From Pictodentalium vernedei (taxonomy: Eukaryota > Mollusca > Scaphopoda > Dentaliida > Dentaliidae), in the NCBI GenBank assembly GCA_031216915.1, contig JAUFNR010000011.1, forward strand, positions 930,001 through 994,000: a stretch of 64,000 nt of DNA. The letters are read 5' to 3'. The position numbers and the translations under genes were made by a program. Below the pieces are notes generated by a model that did no database searches, was not told the origin of the DNA, and saw nothing but the letters and a program-made list of their open reading frames with translations. Shown one piece after another: positions 25,491 to 34,442 of this stretch. Position 1 is the stretch's first letter. Each line of letters starts with the position of its first letter.

Positions 25491-25702
25491 AACCTAAAAG
25501 TATAAAAGTTTATCTCTCTCTTTTGGGACTACACATTTCAGCATTTTTTAAGATGTAGAAGTCAAAATCAAATTGGGTACCTGGGGTTAGTTTGTCTTGG
25601 AAGTCACATGGGGTTTGTTTGGGTTGTCCCCAATCTCGTCTTATTGGTATTTGGTGCCTTTTTGAAGTTGTTGTTTTCTCGGTATTTCTGTTTATATGGA
25701 CC

Positions 25703-25957
25703 TTAACCCTTTACCCAACAAAGCAAATTTAAAAAAAAATAAATAAAATTTCACATTTTCCAGAAACAAATTTCACAATTTTTCAATAAAACAATACAAA
25801 TATCGATATCATTGGAACCAGCTCGACTGGCTGGTTCTAATGATATCCAGATCTGTATGGTTTTAATGAGAAACTTCAGAGATATTTTAGGCTGTGGTGG
25901 GCTTATTCTGGTTAATATTCTGCCCAATTTTGGCTGCTATGTTAGGTAAAGGGTTAC
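25703..25957. repeat. M1 MITE, complete copy
   Basis: Begins TTAACCCTTTACCCAAC and ends GTTAGGTAAAGGGTTA. It is centred on the palindrome around GGAACCAGCTCGACTGGCTG near 25828. About 255 bp, non-coding. The TTAA flank and CCCTTT terminus fit a piggyBac-type non-autonomous element (inference). Confidence 0.65.
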
Positions 25958-26281
25958 AGAGATTACTATTACACATCTCTTCTGTTTAATATGAAGAATA
26001 TGTTCAGTTTACATACTGTTGTTTACTATCCCTTCCTATTATGAAGAAAATGTGGCAATTATTGAGCTTAGCACCTCTTTTGAGCTCATGTGGTGAAGAA
26101 TAAATTTTCATTTCTCCACCTCCTTATCATGTGCAACACAGTCGAAGCTTGGTATTTTGTCTAGCTGCCCCACACCACCGACCAAACATTTGCCCCACAA
26201 AAAAAGTGCAGTTTGGTTAAAAAGTATATGTGTTTATAATTGAACAGAAAATGCTAAGATGTAAGCCAAAAAATCCAAAAT
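25958..26281. other. Intron DNA, no clear feature
   Basis: AT-rich sequence up to DIRS copy D. CAGTCGAAGCTTGGTATTTT near 26140 faintly resembles Tc1/pogo-type ends, but no partner end was found. Confidence 0.4.
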
Positions 26282-26509
26282 GTTAAAAAATTTATAGTAA
26301 TTTATATATTTTTTATACTTACCAATGACCCAGACTTAGCTGGTGCTAACTCTAACAAAACCAGGGCCAAACACAAATTTTGCCCCCCAATCCCCAAAAT
26401 TTGCATCCAAAACAAAAAGAAATCATGTCCTAAAGGACCTCCATACTACGCCTCCACTGCACATGCGCAGTGACGCAGACGTCCCTAAATTGGCGCCAAT
26501 TATCATTCT
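26282..26509. repeat. Left (3') inverted terminal repeat, copy D
   Basis: Pairs imperfectly with 33195-33400 from accaatgacccagac inward. The first ~40 bases are an extension not shared with the other end. Confidence 0.9.
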
Positions 26510-26584
26510 TACTGGCAGTGCCTGGTCAGCGCTATGTACTCAGCGGGGAGGCAAGAGTTCCCAACTCCAGGGAGGGCCATCCCC

Positions 26585-26666
26585 GTCTGGGTCATTGGTA
26601 AGTATAAAAAATATATAAATTACTATAAATTTTTTAACATTTTTATACTGTACCAATGACCCAGAC
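26585..26666. repeat. Internal complementary region of DIRS copy D
   Basis: Reverse complement of the first ~54 bases of the element joined to that of the last ~28 bases. This is the template thought to close the circular intermediate. Confidence 0.92.
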
Positions 26667-27162
26667 TTAGCTGAATAGTAAACAGGCTGGAGGGCCTAGG
26701 ACATAGAGGAAAATCCAATAAGCTCAACTATATAGTAAAGAGGTAACCCCTTAAGGAGAAAAGGAGTATTAGGCTTTACATGTATCTTTCTTATTTAATA
26801 TTAAATTAGAAAGATACACTACCCTTAATAATTGAGCACAATAACATTCATGTTCTCTATTAACATCCAGTATAACCCTTATACTAATTATTTTTAAAGC
26901 AAGCCAATAAATAAAGTAGTCCAGAGAATTGAGACTCTTTATAGTCATTTAAAAGTGTCCAAGTATTGTATATTAAAGCCCGTTTGACACTTGACATATA
27001 CAAATGCTTCACACCGAGCTACACTTTAAAAATAAGACATGAATGAATTTAAACATTAATATTACACTTTAAAACCATCCCGGAAGTGACTCAGAAATAC
27101 TGACTTGGAGGAGGCATTCCCTTGCTTTTCACTATAAAGCAGGTGACCTAAGGGAACACCCG

Positions 27163-27180
27163 CCCCCCCCCCCCCCCCCC
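27163..27180. repeat. C18 homopolymer (copy D)
   Basis: About 100 bases past the end of ORF3, in the same place as in the other copies. Confidence 0.85.
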
Positions 27181-27277
27181 TTCCCCTTGCCCTGGGTCAA
27201 ATAGCCCAGAGCGAAGAGGGCAGCCGGACGGAGTCACTGCCGGAACAGAAAGCCTGCATAACTATAGTTGCAACTGT

Positions 27278-30166
27278 TTAGTGGACGACATTCTGAGCAA
27301 CAGATAACGGACCTAAACAATGCAGGTCTCCAGAAATGGACTCAATATTTCTGAGATGAAAATTCGTAAATGTGGATGGCTGAGACCAATAAGCAGCCTT
27401 CATTAAATCTGTAATAGCAACACTATTAGCATAAGCCCAGGAATTAGAAAGAGCTCTTACTTCATGAGCAGAAATCTTAAGCACAGACTGCTGAGAAGAA
27501 GATAAATCTTCATAAGCAGTACGGATAGTTAACTGAATCCATCTAGCAATAGAATGGACTGAAATGTCCTTTCTATTAGGCATCAAAGACAGAAAGAAAC
27601 GTTTCCGTCCCTTTCTGATAAACTGAGATCTCTGTTTATAGATACGTAGTGCTCTAACAGGACAGAGTAAAGGCCTACGCCCGTCTGAAGACAGAAGAGC
27701 CTTAATAACAATAGGTTCCGGATATTTATTAGGAGCCTGATTCTTAGCTAAAAAACCCACATTAGTAGTGAAGGTGATAGTGTTCCCAACACTACGATAA
27801 TGAGAATCATCCACCGATAGTGCATGAAGCTCACTGACTCTTCTGGCAGAAGAGAAAGCTAAGAGAAAAGCTGTCTTATAAGATAAGAATTTGAAATCTA
27901 CTGTCCCAAGAGGTTCAAATGGCTTTTCCTTCAATTTAAGGAGAACCCAACCTAAATTCCACTTAGGAATTAATCTAAGAGTTCTGGGTCTATTTATCGA
28001 AAAGTTTCTAACCAACTTCGATAAAGAGACATTAGATCCAATTTGTAAACTATCATGATGTGCATAGGTATCAGATAACATAGATCTATAACCCTTTATA
28101 GTAACAGGCTGCAGTTTGATTTCGTCAAACAAGTATACTAGAAAGTTTGCAATGTCTGGTATAGAGGGATCGAATATATCTACAGAATGATCCCTACACC
28201 AACGACGAAAAACCTTCCACTTAGCCGCATAGTTTAGCGAAGAGGAGGTCCTCCTACAGTTAGAAATCGCGTCCACTGCTCGTCCTGTAAAGTGCTTGCC
28301 ATGCAAGAAGGACCGCACAACGGAAAAACGTGAAGGTTGAGACCTTGCGGGTTGTGATGGAGTTGGCGCGATTTCCCCTGCGAAAGAAGATCCTCCCGTG
28401 GAGGAAGCTTCCGCGGTAGGTCCCACAACAGACACCTGAGTAGATTTATCCACGGTCTCTGTGGCGACAGAGATGCTACCAACAGAATCTTGCATTGAGA
28501 TTGTTTTATCTTTAGCAATACTTGTTGAATTAACGGCGCTGGAGGATACGCATATCCTATCATTCCGTCCCAAGGGATCGACAGAGCGTCTACTGCAAAT
28601 GCTCTTGGATCCGGACACGGAGACACATACGTCTGCAACTGATTGTTGAGATGTGTCGCAAATAAGTCTATCATTGGCCGTTCCCATTGGTAGCAAATCT
28701 GATTGAATACTTGTTTGTTGAGAGTCCACTCCGACGGCAACAAGCGACCCTTTCGTGAAAGGGAGTCTGCTAGCACATTCAGACGACCCGGTATGTGACG
28801 GACCGAAAGAAGAACGTGATGTTCTAACGCAAACAGAAGGATTCTTTCCGTTAGATTGAACAACGGAACTGAATGAGTGCCTCCCTGATTCCGTATATAC
28901 GCCACTACTGTCGTATTGTCGGATAGGATTTGGACATGAGCATCGTGAATAATGTCCATCCAGTGACGTAACGCAAGCCAAATTGACATCATTTCCTTGA
29001 TGTTTATGTGCTTGCACAGGAATTGCGGATCCCAAAGACCCTGGCATCTCGAATCCGTTGGGATTAATGATGCACCCCAACCTGTTTGACTGGCATCCGT
29101 CATAACGGTAAAACTCGGATCCGGCAACTGCAGTGGAACTCCTTGAGTTAACCACTGAATGTTTGCCCAAGTCTGAATCTCTTGTTTCACTTGATCTGAC
29201 AAGAGAACGTCTACATCGAGCGAATGAATTTTCACACTCCAATTCTGAGTCAGGAAAATTTGAAGAGGACGTGTGCGTAACCGCCCCATCGGAATGAGAT
29301 CTGCGGCGGCTCCGCACAGACCTATCAGTCTCATAAATTCTCTCGCCGTGACTTTGTCTGCGTGCAGACAATAGCGAGCGTAACAACTGACTAATTTCGC
29401 TCTGGTTAACGGCAGACGAACGAGATTGTTGTGCGTCTCGAAGCTCATTCCCAGATGAGTGAATGACTTGGACGGCACCAGATCCGACTTCTCCTCGTTT
29501 ACTATAAAACCGAGACGTCGGAGCAATAGAAGAAGATTCTGAACATCGTTCTGAAGCGTTAAATCGTTGCCGTACCTCTGAAGAATGTCGTCCAGGTAGG
29601 CCGACGTTACCGCAGACGAATGAGCTCGGAAGTAGATCATTACCGAGTTCATTACCCGAGTGAAAGCCCAGGGTGCTAGATTCAATCCGAAGCACATCGC
29701 CCGGAATTGATACACCACTCCTAGGACTGCGAAGCGTAGATACTTTCGGAATGTCGGATGTACCATGACGTGAAAGTACGCATCTTTGAGATCTATGCTC
29801 GTTGCATAATCGTTCACCCGAATACTCGCTCTGACCGATCGAATCGTCTCCATATAAAACTTCGGAGCGACGATCAGCTTGTTTATCCAGCTCAAATCTA
29901 TGACTGGACGGAACGAGCCATCTGGTTTTGGAACCAGAAACAGATGGCTGTAGAATCCCGGAGATTCCTGGTTTTCTACGACCTCTACCGTGTTCTTCAT
30001 TAAAAGAGACTGCACCTCTGATAACAGAGCGTCTCTTTTCTGTGGATTTGACGGAAGATGAGTCCACTTTGGACTTCGAGATAATGGAGGCTTTCGTTTG
30101 AAGGATATCTTTAGACCTTCCGAAGTCACTCCTCTCACCCAAGGGTCGTCCGTAATCGACGCCCAC
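27278..30166 (-). CDS. DIRS ORF3, tyrosine recombinase, copy D (nucleophile Tyr replaced by His)
   Basis: An open frame of 962 codons. The recombinase domain is the C-terminal ~320 residues, just beyond the end of ORF2. Its motifs are SARRVSELHAL (catalytic Arg, about residue 775), HEVR (His901, Arg904) and STFTNFHLRN, where the catalytic Tyr expected at 937 is His (codon CAT at 27356-27358; TAT in copy F). The enzyme class joins the circular DNA intermediate into the genome in place of an integrase. Residues before about 640 are read in a second frame through ORF2 and may never be translated; the true start could lie near 28300. The frame is the same as ORF1, from which it is separated by a stop. 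Integration activity is predicted to be lost. Confidence 0.88.
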   Translation of the reverse strand: MGVDYGRPLGERSDFGRSKDILQTKASIISKSKVDSSSVKSTEKRRSVIRGAVSFNEEHGRGRRKPGISGILQPSVSGSKTRWLVPSSHRFELDKQADRRSEVLYGDDSIGQSEYSGERLCNEHRSQRCVLSRHGTSDIPKVSTLRSPRSGVSIPGDVLRIESSTLGFHSGNELGNDLLPSSFVCGNVGLPGRHSSEVRQRFNASERCSESSSIAPTSRFYSKRGEVGSGAVQVIHSSGNELRDAQQSRSSAVNQSEISQLLRSLLSARRQSHGERIYETDRSVRSRRRSHSDGAVTHTSSSNFPDSELECENSFARCRRSLVRSSETRDSDLGKHSVVNSRSSTAVAGSEFYRYDGCQSNRLGCIINPNGFEMPGSLGSAIPVQAHKHQGNDVNLACVTSLDGHYSRCSCPNPIRQYDSSGVYTESGRHSFSSVVQSNGKNPSVCVRTSRSSFGPSHTGSSECASRLPFTKGSLVAVGVDSQQTSIQSDLLPMGTANDRLICDTSQQSVADVCVSVSGSKSICSRRSVDPLGRNDRICVSSSAVNSTSIAKDKTISMQDSVGSISVATETVDKSTQVSVVGPTAEASSTGGSSFAGEIAPTPSQPARSQPSRFSVVRSFLHGKHFTGRAVDAISNCRRTSSSLNYAAKWKVFRRWCRDHSVDIFDPSIPDIANFLVYLFDEIKLQPVTIKGYRSMLSDTYAHHDSLQIGSNVSLSKLVRNFSINRPRTLRLIPKWNLGWVLLKLKEKPFEPLGTVDFKFLSYKTAFLLAFSSARRVSELHALSVDDSHYRSVGNTITFTTNVGFLAKNQAPNKYPEPIVIKALLSSDGRRPLLCPVRALRIYKQRSQFIRKGRKRFFLSLMPNRKDISVHSIARWIQLTIRTAYEDLSSSQQSVLKISAHEVRALSNSWAYANSVAITDLMKAAYWSQPSTFTNFHLRNIESISGDLHCLGPLSVAQNVVH

Positions 30167-30549
30167 TCTTGTGAAAAGCTCGACAACCTTCCGCCAACCG
30201 GAACGCGATAGAGGTTTAAGCCATCACCTCCTGGACCTGCGAGGCCTGCGGTAGGAGAAACCACGTCTTCCACGACCCGCTCCTCGCCTCGTCGACCTCG
30301 GGGCGTCCGACCGATTGTCCCGGCCTGAAGGACGTCCCGAACGAGAGTCGCTATCCTGACGGTCTCTCGAATAAGACCAAGAGGACGCACCGGAACCTCT
30401 ATAGGAACCACTCTTGGGCGCATTAGACCCAGAAGTGCCTGTCTTATTCGTGTCTGCTGTATCCGACTTCTTAGGAGCAGATCTGAACAACAGAGAATCA
30501 TTAGCTTTCTTTTTAATTTTATCATAAATAACGGAAAGCTTGCCATCAA
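28234..30549 (-). CDS. DIRS ORF2, reverse transcriptase / RNase H / methyltransferase-like, copy D
   Basis: 771 codons. The RT starts near residue 160 (LPSNPQKRDALLSEVQSLL), with RPVIDLSWINKLI, SIDLKDAYFHVMVHP, FGLNLAPWAFTRVMN and an intact YLDD (residues 318-321; 29587-29598). RNase H follows with TDASQTGWGASLIP (Asp484) and SDNTTVVAYIRNQGG, then LADSLSRKG. The last ~160 residues (MIDLFATHLNNQL, DALSIPWDGM, YAYPPAPLIQQVL) match the C-terminal Dam-methyltransferase-like region of many DIRS elements; I cannot confirm a catalytic site. It overlaps the end of ORF1 by 326 nt and ORF3 by about 1.9 kb. The start is uncertain: the Met at 30549 is used because copy F begins at the same place. The most intact RT in the window. 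Confidence 0.9.
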   Translation of the reverse strand: MMASFPLFMIKLKRKLMILCCSDLLLRSRIQQTRIRQALLGLMRPRVVPIEVPVRPLGLIRETVRIATLVRDVLQAGTIGRTPRGRRGEERVVEDVVSPTAGLAGPGGDGLNLYRVPVGGRLSSFSQEWASITDDPWVRGVTSEGLKISFKRKPPLSRSPKWTHLPSNPQKRDALLSEVQSLLMKNTVEVVENQESPGFYSHLFLVPKPDGSFRPVIDLSWINKLIVAPKFYMETIRSVRASIRVNDYATSIDLKDAYFHVMVHPTFRKYLRFAVLGVVYQFRAMCFGLNLAPWAFTRVMNSVMIYFRAHSSAVTSAYLDDILQRYGNDLTLQNDVQNLLLLLRRLGFIVNEEKSDLVPSKSFTHLGMSFETHNNLVRLPLTRAKLVSCYARYCLHADKVTAREFMRLIGLCGAAADLIPMGRLRTRPLQIFLTQNWSVKIHSLDVDVLLSDQVKQEIQTWANIQWLTQGVPLQLPDPSFTVMTDASQTGWGASLIPTDSRCQGLWDPQFLCKHINIKEMMSIWLALRHWMDIIHDAHVQILSDNTTVVAYIRNQGGTHSVPLFNLTERILLFALEHHVLLSVRHIPGRLNVLADSLSRKGRLLPSEWTLNKQVFNQICYQWERPMIDLFATHLNNQLQTYVSPCPDPRAFAVDALSIPWDGMIGYAYPPAPLIQQVLLKIKQSQCKILLVASLSPQRPWINLLRCLLWDLPRKLPPREDLLSQGKSRQLHHNPQGLNLHVFPLCGPSCMASTLQDEQWTRFLTVGGPPLR

Positions 30550-32308
30550 AGAGAAGTTCTCCTGAGACCGAAGCGACTCTAAGAGAGTTCTTCACCTTAG
30601 AATCCACTAGTGTGGATGTAGCTAGGGCTGCGTCACGTCTAACCAACTCCAGATTTGCCACTGAAAGGGCGGAGTTACACGTGGAATAAGCTACTGCCCT
30701 TGAAAGAAGTCTTAAAGAGGATTGTATATCCTGAAACTCTTTCCCCTGAAGGCGCAGTGATAACGCCTTAGTAAGGTGATCTGCGTAAGATAAGGCATCT
30801 AAATTGGCTCTGTTAGACGCAATAGCAGTTTCCAACACCGCGGTTGGAATAGAAGCTGACGACGGTAATGATAGCTCTAAGTCTTCCGCCTCGTCGTCCA
30901 TACGCAGAGGAACTCTCGGTATACCCTGTCCTGCCGTATCGAATTTATTCCTTGCATTAATGAAAGGCAGGTTGAGAGTATTAGCGGACAAGAAACCTGC
31001 TTTCCCCGTCCTGGAAGCAAGTTTAAATATAGCATCGTTCAATAATTCAAATGTTCTTGCAACATTATTGGACTGCGACGGAAACTCGGGAGCGATGTCC
31101 CTGAACCGCTCAAAAAATTCAGAGTCCAATGACGCTATAATTCCAGCAGTCTGGCCCGACGGAACAACTTGAGGGAGAAAGTGCCGGATGAAGTCCACGG
31201 CAGCTTTATGTTGTTCCGAAAGGGATAGCTCCAAGTCATCTGTATCCCTTTCACCATCCGGTCGGACCTCATGATGTTCCCGGTCGTCCGCCCCCGATGC
31301 TTCGGCGGAGCGTACCGACCCAGCGCCGTCGGATAATTCTCGATCCGACACCATTTCTGTCGGCTGCTGGGATGCTGCGATAAGCTGTGCTATCTGCACA
31401 AGAATGTCCGGCGTCGAGACCTGCGGAGGCGCAGTCTTTCGCTGCTTCGCCGAGGGCAGCTCCGCATCAGATGGCTCCCGCATACTTTTCCTATGCGAAC
31501 GTCCAGAGTCCATCGGTCTCGAATCCCTGGCTGCCGGATGGTGTGACCTGGTCGCCGAAGAATCCTTCATCGGCGAAGCTGGTAATATATCGGCGGTCAC
31601 GCAGCCAAGGTGCAGTCGTGTGCGCTGACGAGAAGAGGAAGCCTTAACAGTCTCTGCGGACTGCTTATACAACGGAGCGTCCCGAGCGACGGACGTATGC
31701 TCCGCTAAAGACACATTTTGTACCACAACATCTGGTCCCAGATGTTGTACGAGAGAGGGGCCTCTCTCGCTCGCGGCCCGGCTGGACCTGGACAAGCTAG
31801 GAACCGGACTCAAAGGCTTCCTCCGTTCTCGCTTACTATCTGCCGTCACTGGGTGTGCATCTATTATGTTTATAGTGCTCGCATCACCCAAAATTTCCTC
31901 TTGGACCGCATCGGACGAACCCGGCTGCCGAACCATTCGGTGAATGGATGCTACACCGGGCGAGCTAGCGGACGACATTTGTCTAATCTCCATGAGCACT
32001 TTTGCCGCTAGCTCTGAATTCATTTGTGACGACGGACGCACACTTGAAGAAGATAACATGGAAACATCACCCTGTTCTGGTTCCTCTGAAATAGAAACTG
32101 AGAGAGTAGAGTGACCTTGCGGAGAAAGAGCCGGAATCGCTCTTTCTCTAGAAACAACATATCGTTACACACGTTTCCAATGTTTCTCATCCCAATGTTC
32201 ACATATAGGACAGGGATTAATGCGAGAACACTGACTACAATTAATACAATGATCATGAAAGTCAGAGGAAGATTTCTTCCTATTACAATTTGAACAACGT
32301 CCCTTCAT
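30224..32308 (-). pseudogene. DIRS ORF1 (gag-like), copy D, one nonsense codon
   Basis: Starts at the Met of MKGRCSNCNRK and runs 47 codons (ending KHWKRV) to a TAA at 32165-32167, where copy F has TCA. After the stop the same frame is open for about 660 codons. The N-terminus has a Cys/His cluster (C5, C8, H18, H20, C21, C24, C27, C33, C36, H38), likely zinc-binding. The middle has the conserved FELLNDAIFKLASRTGK and SYADHLTKALSLRLQGKEFQ segments. The C-terminus is Gly/Arg/Ser-rich and basic, suited to RNA binding. A small in-frame loss (PDKR region) relative to F lies near 31140. Re-initiation at 32059 could give a 611-residue protein without the zinc cluster. Confidence 0.85.
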
Positions 32309-33202
32309 TGTGAAAGAACAACAATAAGTCCTAGTTACTCGCAAAACCCCCTGACACAAAGATACATAATAACATGATCCATTAATAAATGAAAAAACAA
32401 TTGCAAAACAAAATAATTTTGAAAAAATATTTTTTTCAGCGAAGCCCAAGTTGCTGAAAAGTAACGTTGAGCCCCGATGGATCCGATGGCAAAGTGTGGT
32501 CAAAAATTTTAAATTTATATTAAATAATTAATGAGACACTTTCGGATAATATAAATGTATCTTATAGTGAGATAAAGTACAGCAAAGGCAAACAGCCCCC
32601 CTCAAAAAAGGCTGTTGCCAATGAAAACAAACAGTGTAAAAACACCAGAAAACATGACTCCAGGCACTGAAAATACTGGCCCGGAATCAGTCATCAATTA
32701 CACTCTATCTGATGCAAAACAGAGACTCCCAGGGGAGAATCTGTAGAACATCAGATGGAAGATGCAGAACACAAACGTTATACACCTATGGGTGAAAACG
32801 TAACTATGGGGAAAATAACAGAAAACATTCTGTAACCAAGCAACTCTCCCAGGAAATTTTAGAAATGAAATTTCTCAAAAATATGCCAAAAGCATGGGAG
32901 AATTGCAAGGGGGGACTTTAGAAGGCTAGGGGAGAGGAAACACTGAATAAGCAGTGCAACAATTAGCAAGAATGACAACAAGAGGCCCATGCCTCGAAAA
33001 TAGGCAACTTAACGTAATTTCATCAAAAAATTTTAAGTACAGCCCTGATTATTTTTTGTCACTTCTTTTTCCTCTCCTCCTTCTATCCTCCTTAGAATCA
33101 CATTTTCTCCAAAAATTACGTGTCTGGCATCCTTTAAACTGAGATTTACAAGCACAAAGATCAGTGAGATGTTGACTGATGAAGGGCCAAACAGAGAATG
33201 AT

Positions 33203-33216
33203 AATTGGCGCCAATT
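33203..33216. promoter_or_regulatory. GGCGCC palindrome in ITR, copy D
   Basis: AATTGGCGCCAATT, a perfect 14-base palindrome, occurs also at 26488-26501 and in copy F (49975-49988). The core resembles an E2F-type site; function unknown. Confidence 0.35.
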
Positions 33217-33234
33217 TCGGGACATCTGCGTCAC

Positions 33235-33246
33235 TGCGCATGCGCA
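33235..33246. promoter_or_regulatory. NRF1-type palindrome in right ITR, copy D
   Basis: Intact TGCGCATGCGCA about 19 bases inside the GGCGCC palindrome. The left repeat has lost one CpG (tgcacatgcgca). Confidence 0.45.
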
Positions 33247-33539
33247 GTGGAGGCGTAGTATGGAGGTCCTTTAGGACATGATTTCTTTTTGTTTTGGATG
33301 CAAATTTTGGTTGGGAATTGGGGGGCAAAATTTGTGTTTGGCCCTGGTTTTGTTAGAGTTAGCACCAGCTAAGTCTGGGTCATTGGTACAGTATAAAAAT
33401 ATGGATGCAGAAACATGACTTGAACAAATAGGAATGTATACAAGAAACAAGCTACTTGCCAAAATCAACACTTTCAGCATGATGACAAACTCTGTTACAT
33501 AACACAACAAGGTGACAATACTTGTGAAAAAGTTTATTG

Positions 33540-33690
33540 AATAACTTCAAATGCTCATCATTTGCCTCAAAAAACATAGCTCATGACATGTCATCAGAAT
33601 GAGCTTGATGGGTTTGTTCCAAAGTGGGATCATAAGCCATGCTTTGGGAGCAAAAAATATCATAAAAATTTTTGCGTTACGGGTAAACAT
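33540..33690. repeat. Diverged M1 MITE
   Basis: Arms TTTGCCTCAAAAAACATAGC and GCCATGCTTTGGGAGCAAAA face each other around AGCTTGATGGGTTTGTTCC, ending GTTACGGGTAAACA. Confidence 0.5.
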
Positions 33691-33699
33691 AATTGACCA

Positions 33700-33930
33700 T
33701 ATATTGCAGTTATGTTTAGTAAATATTAAAAGACTATGCTACAGTACCCGCAGTATTATGCTAATGATGGTATGGTATGAGGTTTGCAGTGCAGTTTATA
33801 TTCAGCGTAAATGTGGAGCCACAAACCACAGACCATGTTACTGTCAATTCATCATAAAAATGTATATGTTCCAATAAAACCCTACCCTAGCCCAAACCCT
33901 CATTGTGAAATGAACAAGGTAACTTGTAAT
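33700..33930. repeat. Palindromic MITE-like element (family M4)
   Basis: ATGAGGTTTGCAGTG and CACAAACCACAGACCATG are inverted. The right part TACTGTCAATTCAT...GAAATGAACAAGG matches 53730-53830. Confidence 0.45.
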
Positions 33931-34377
33931 GGTAACATCTTGGTTCAAATAGTGAAATGATTTGTAATTTTAACAACACTTCATTTGGAACATCATCTGC
34001 TCCACGTGTGAAAAATCTAGAAAAATGAAGCAGTTTGCAAGTCACTTCATTGATGAAACAATTGCTAAACAGGCAACCTCATTTTAGTATTTTGTTTGGT
34101 GACATCAAATGGTAATATATGCTACTGGAGCTGTAAACATAGAAAAAAACTATGCAAGCTCTCATTCAATCACAAAGCGAGGATTTCGGTCTTATCATAA
34201 ACATTTAATGTATTTTATACTGTTGACTGAGTTCCATAAATGCTGTCAAACTTGAGATTATGGTTTAAATACTCAATTTCAAGAATATCAAAAATTTGGC
34301 AAACTCTGCTCTATAAAATATTTGTCACATGCATGTATATAACTCACAAAGTAATTTTCTGTGACAGCTGATTTGAT
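33931..34377. other. Intron DNA, no feature seen
   Basis: AT-rich, no exon or repeat recognised. Confidence 0.45.
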
Positions 34378-34442
34378 TATCCCTTTACCCAACGAATCGC
34401 CCGCATCCGCCAGCGTAATATGGAAATTCAGCAGTTGAAAAA
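34378..34442. repeat. Left part of M1 MITE interrupted by DIRS copy E
   Basis: Begins CCCTTTACCCAACGAATCGC. The rest, including the central palindrome and the GTTAGGTAAAGGGTTAA end, is at 41108-41291. Confidence 0.65.

Larger units (their letters stand above)
26282..33400 (-). mobile_element. DIRS copy D, near-complete element
   Basis: 7,119 bp between gttaaaaaattta (26282) and cagtataaaaat (33400). The inverted terminal repeats are at 26282-26509 and 33195-33400, with the 3' repeat carrying a longer outer extension. The internal complementary region is at 26585-26666. Gene order on the minus strand is ORF1, ORF2 (RT/RNase H/methyltransferase-like) and ORF3 (tyrosine recombinase overlapping ORF2). 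ORF2 and ORF3 are open, but ORF1 has a nonsense codon and the recombinase nucleophile is changed to His. The flanks ...ccaaaat and atggatg show no duplication. Confidence 0.95.
33195..33400. repeat. Right (5') inverted terminal repeat, copy D
   Basis: Partner of 26282-26509. Lies upstream of the coding region, so it probably contains the sense promoter. Confidence 0.9.

Noticed and set aside
27278-30166. ORF3 as a single 962-residue functional protein
   Set aside because: Only the last ~320 residues match the recombinase family. The rest is Ser/Arg-rich and reads through ORF2 in another frame, so I annotate the frame but do not claim the whole is translated.
30804-31172. Plus-strand open frames of 80-127 codons inside the DIRS ORF1 regions (also near 31387, 47560, 48158)
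   Set aside because: They lie antisense to the well-supported ORF1, recur at the same offset in D, E and F only because the sense strand is conserved, and show no family motif.
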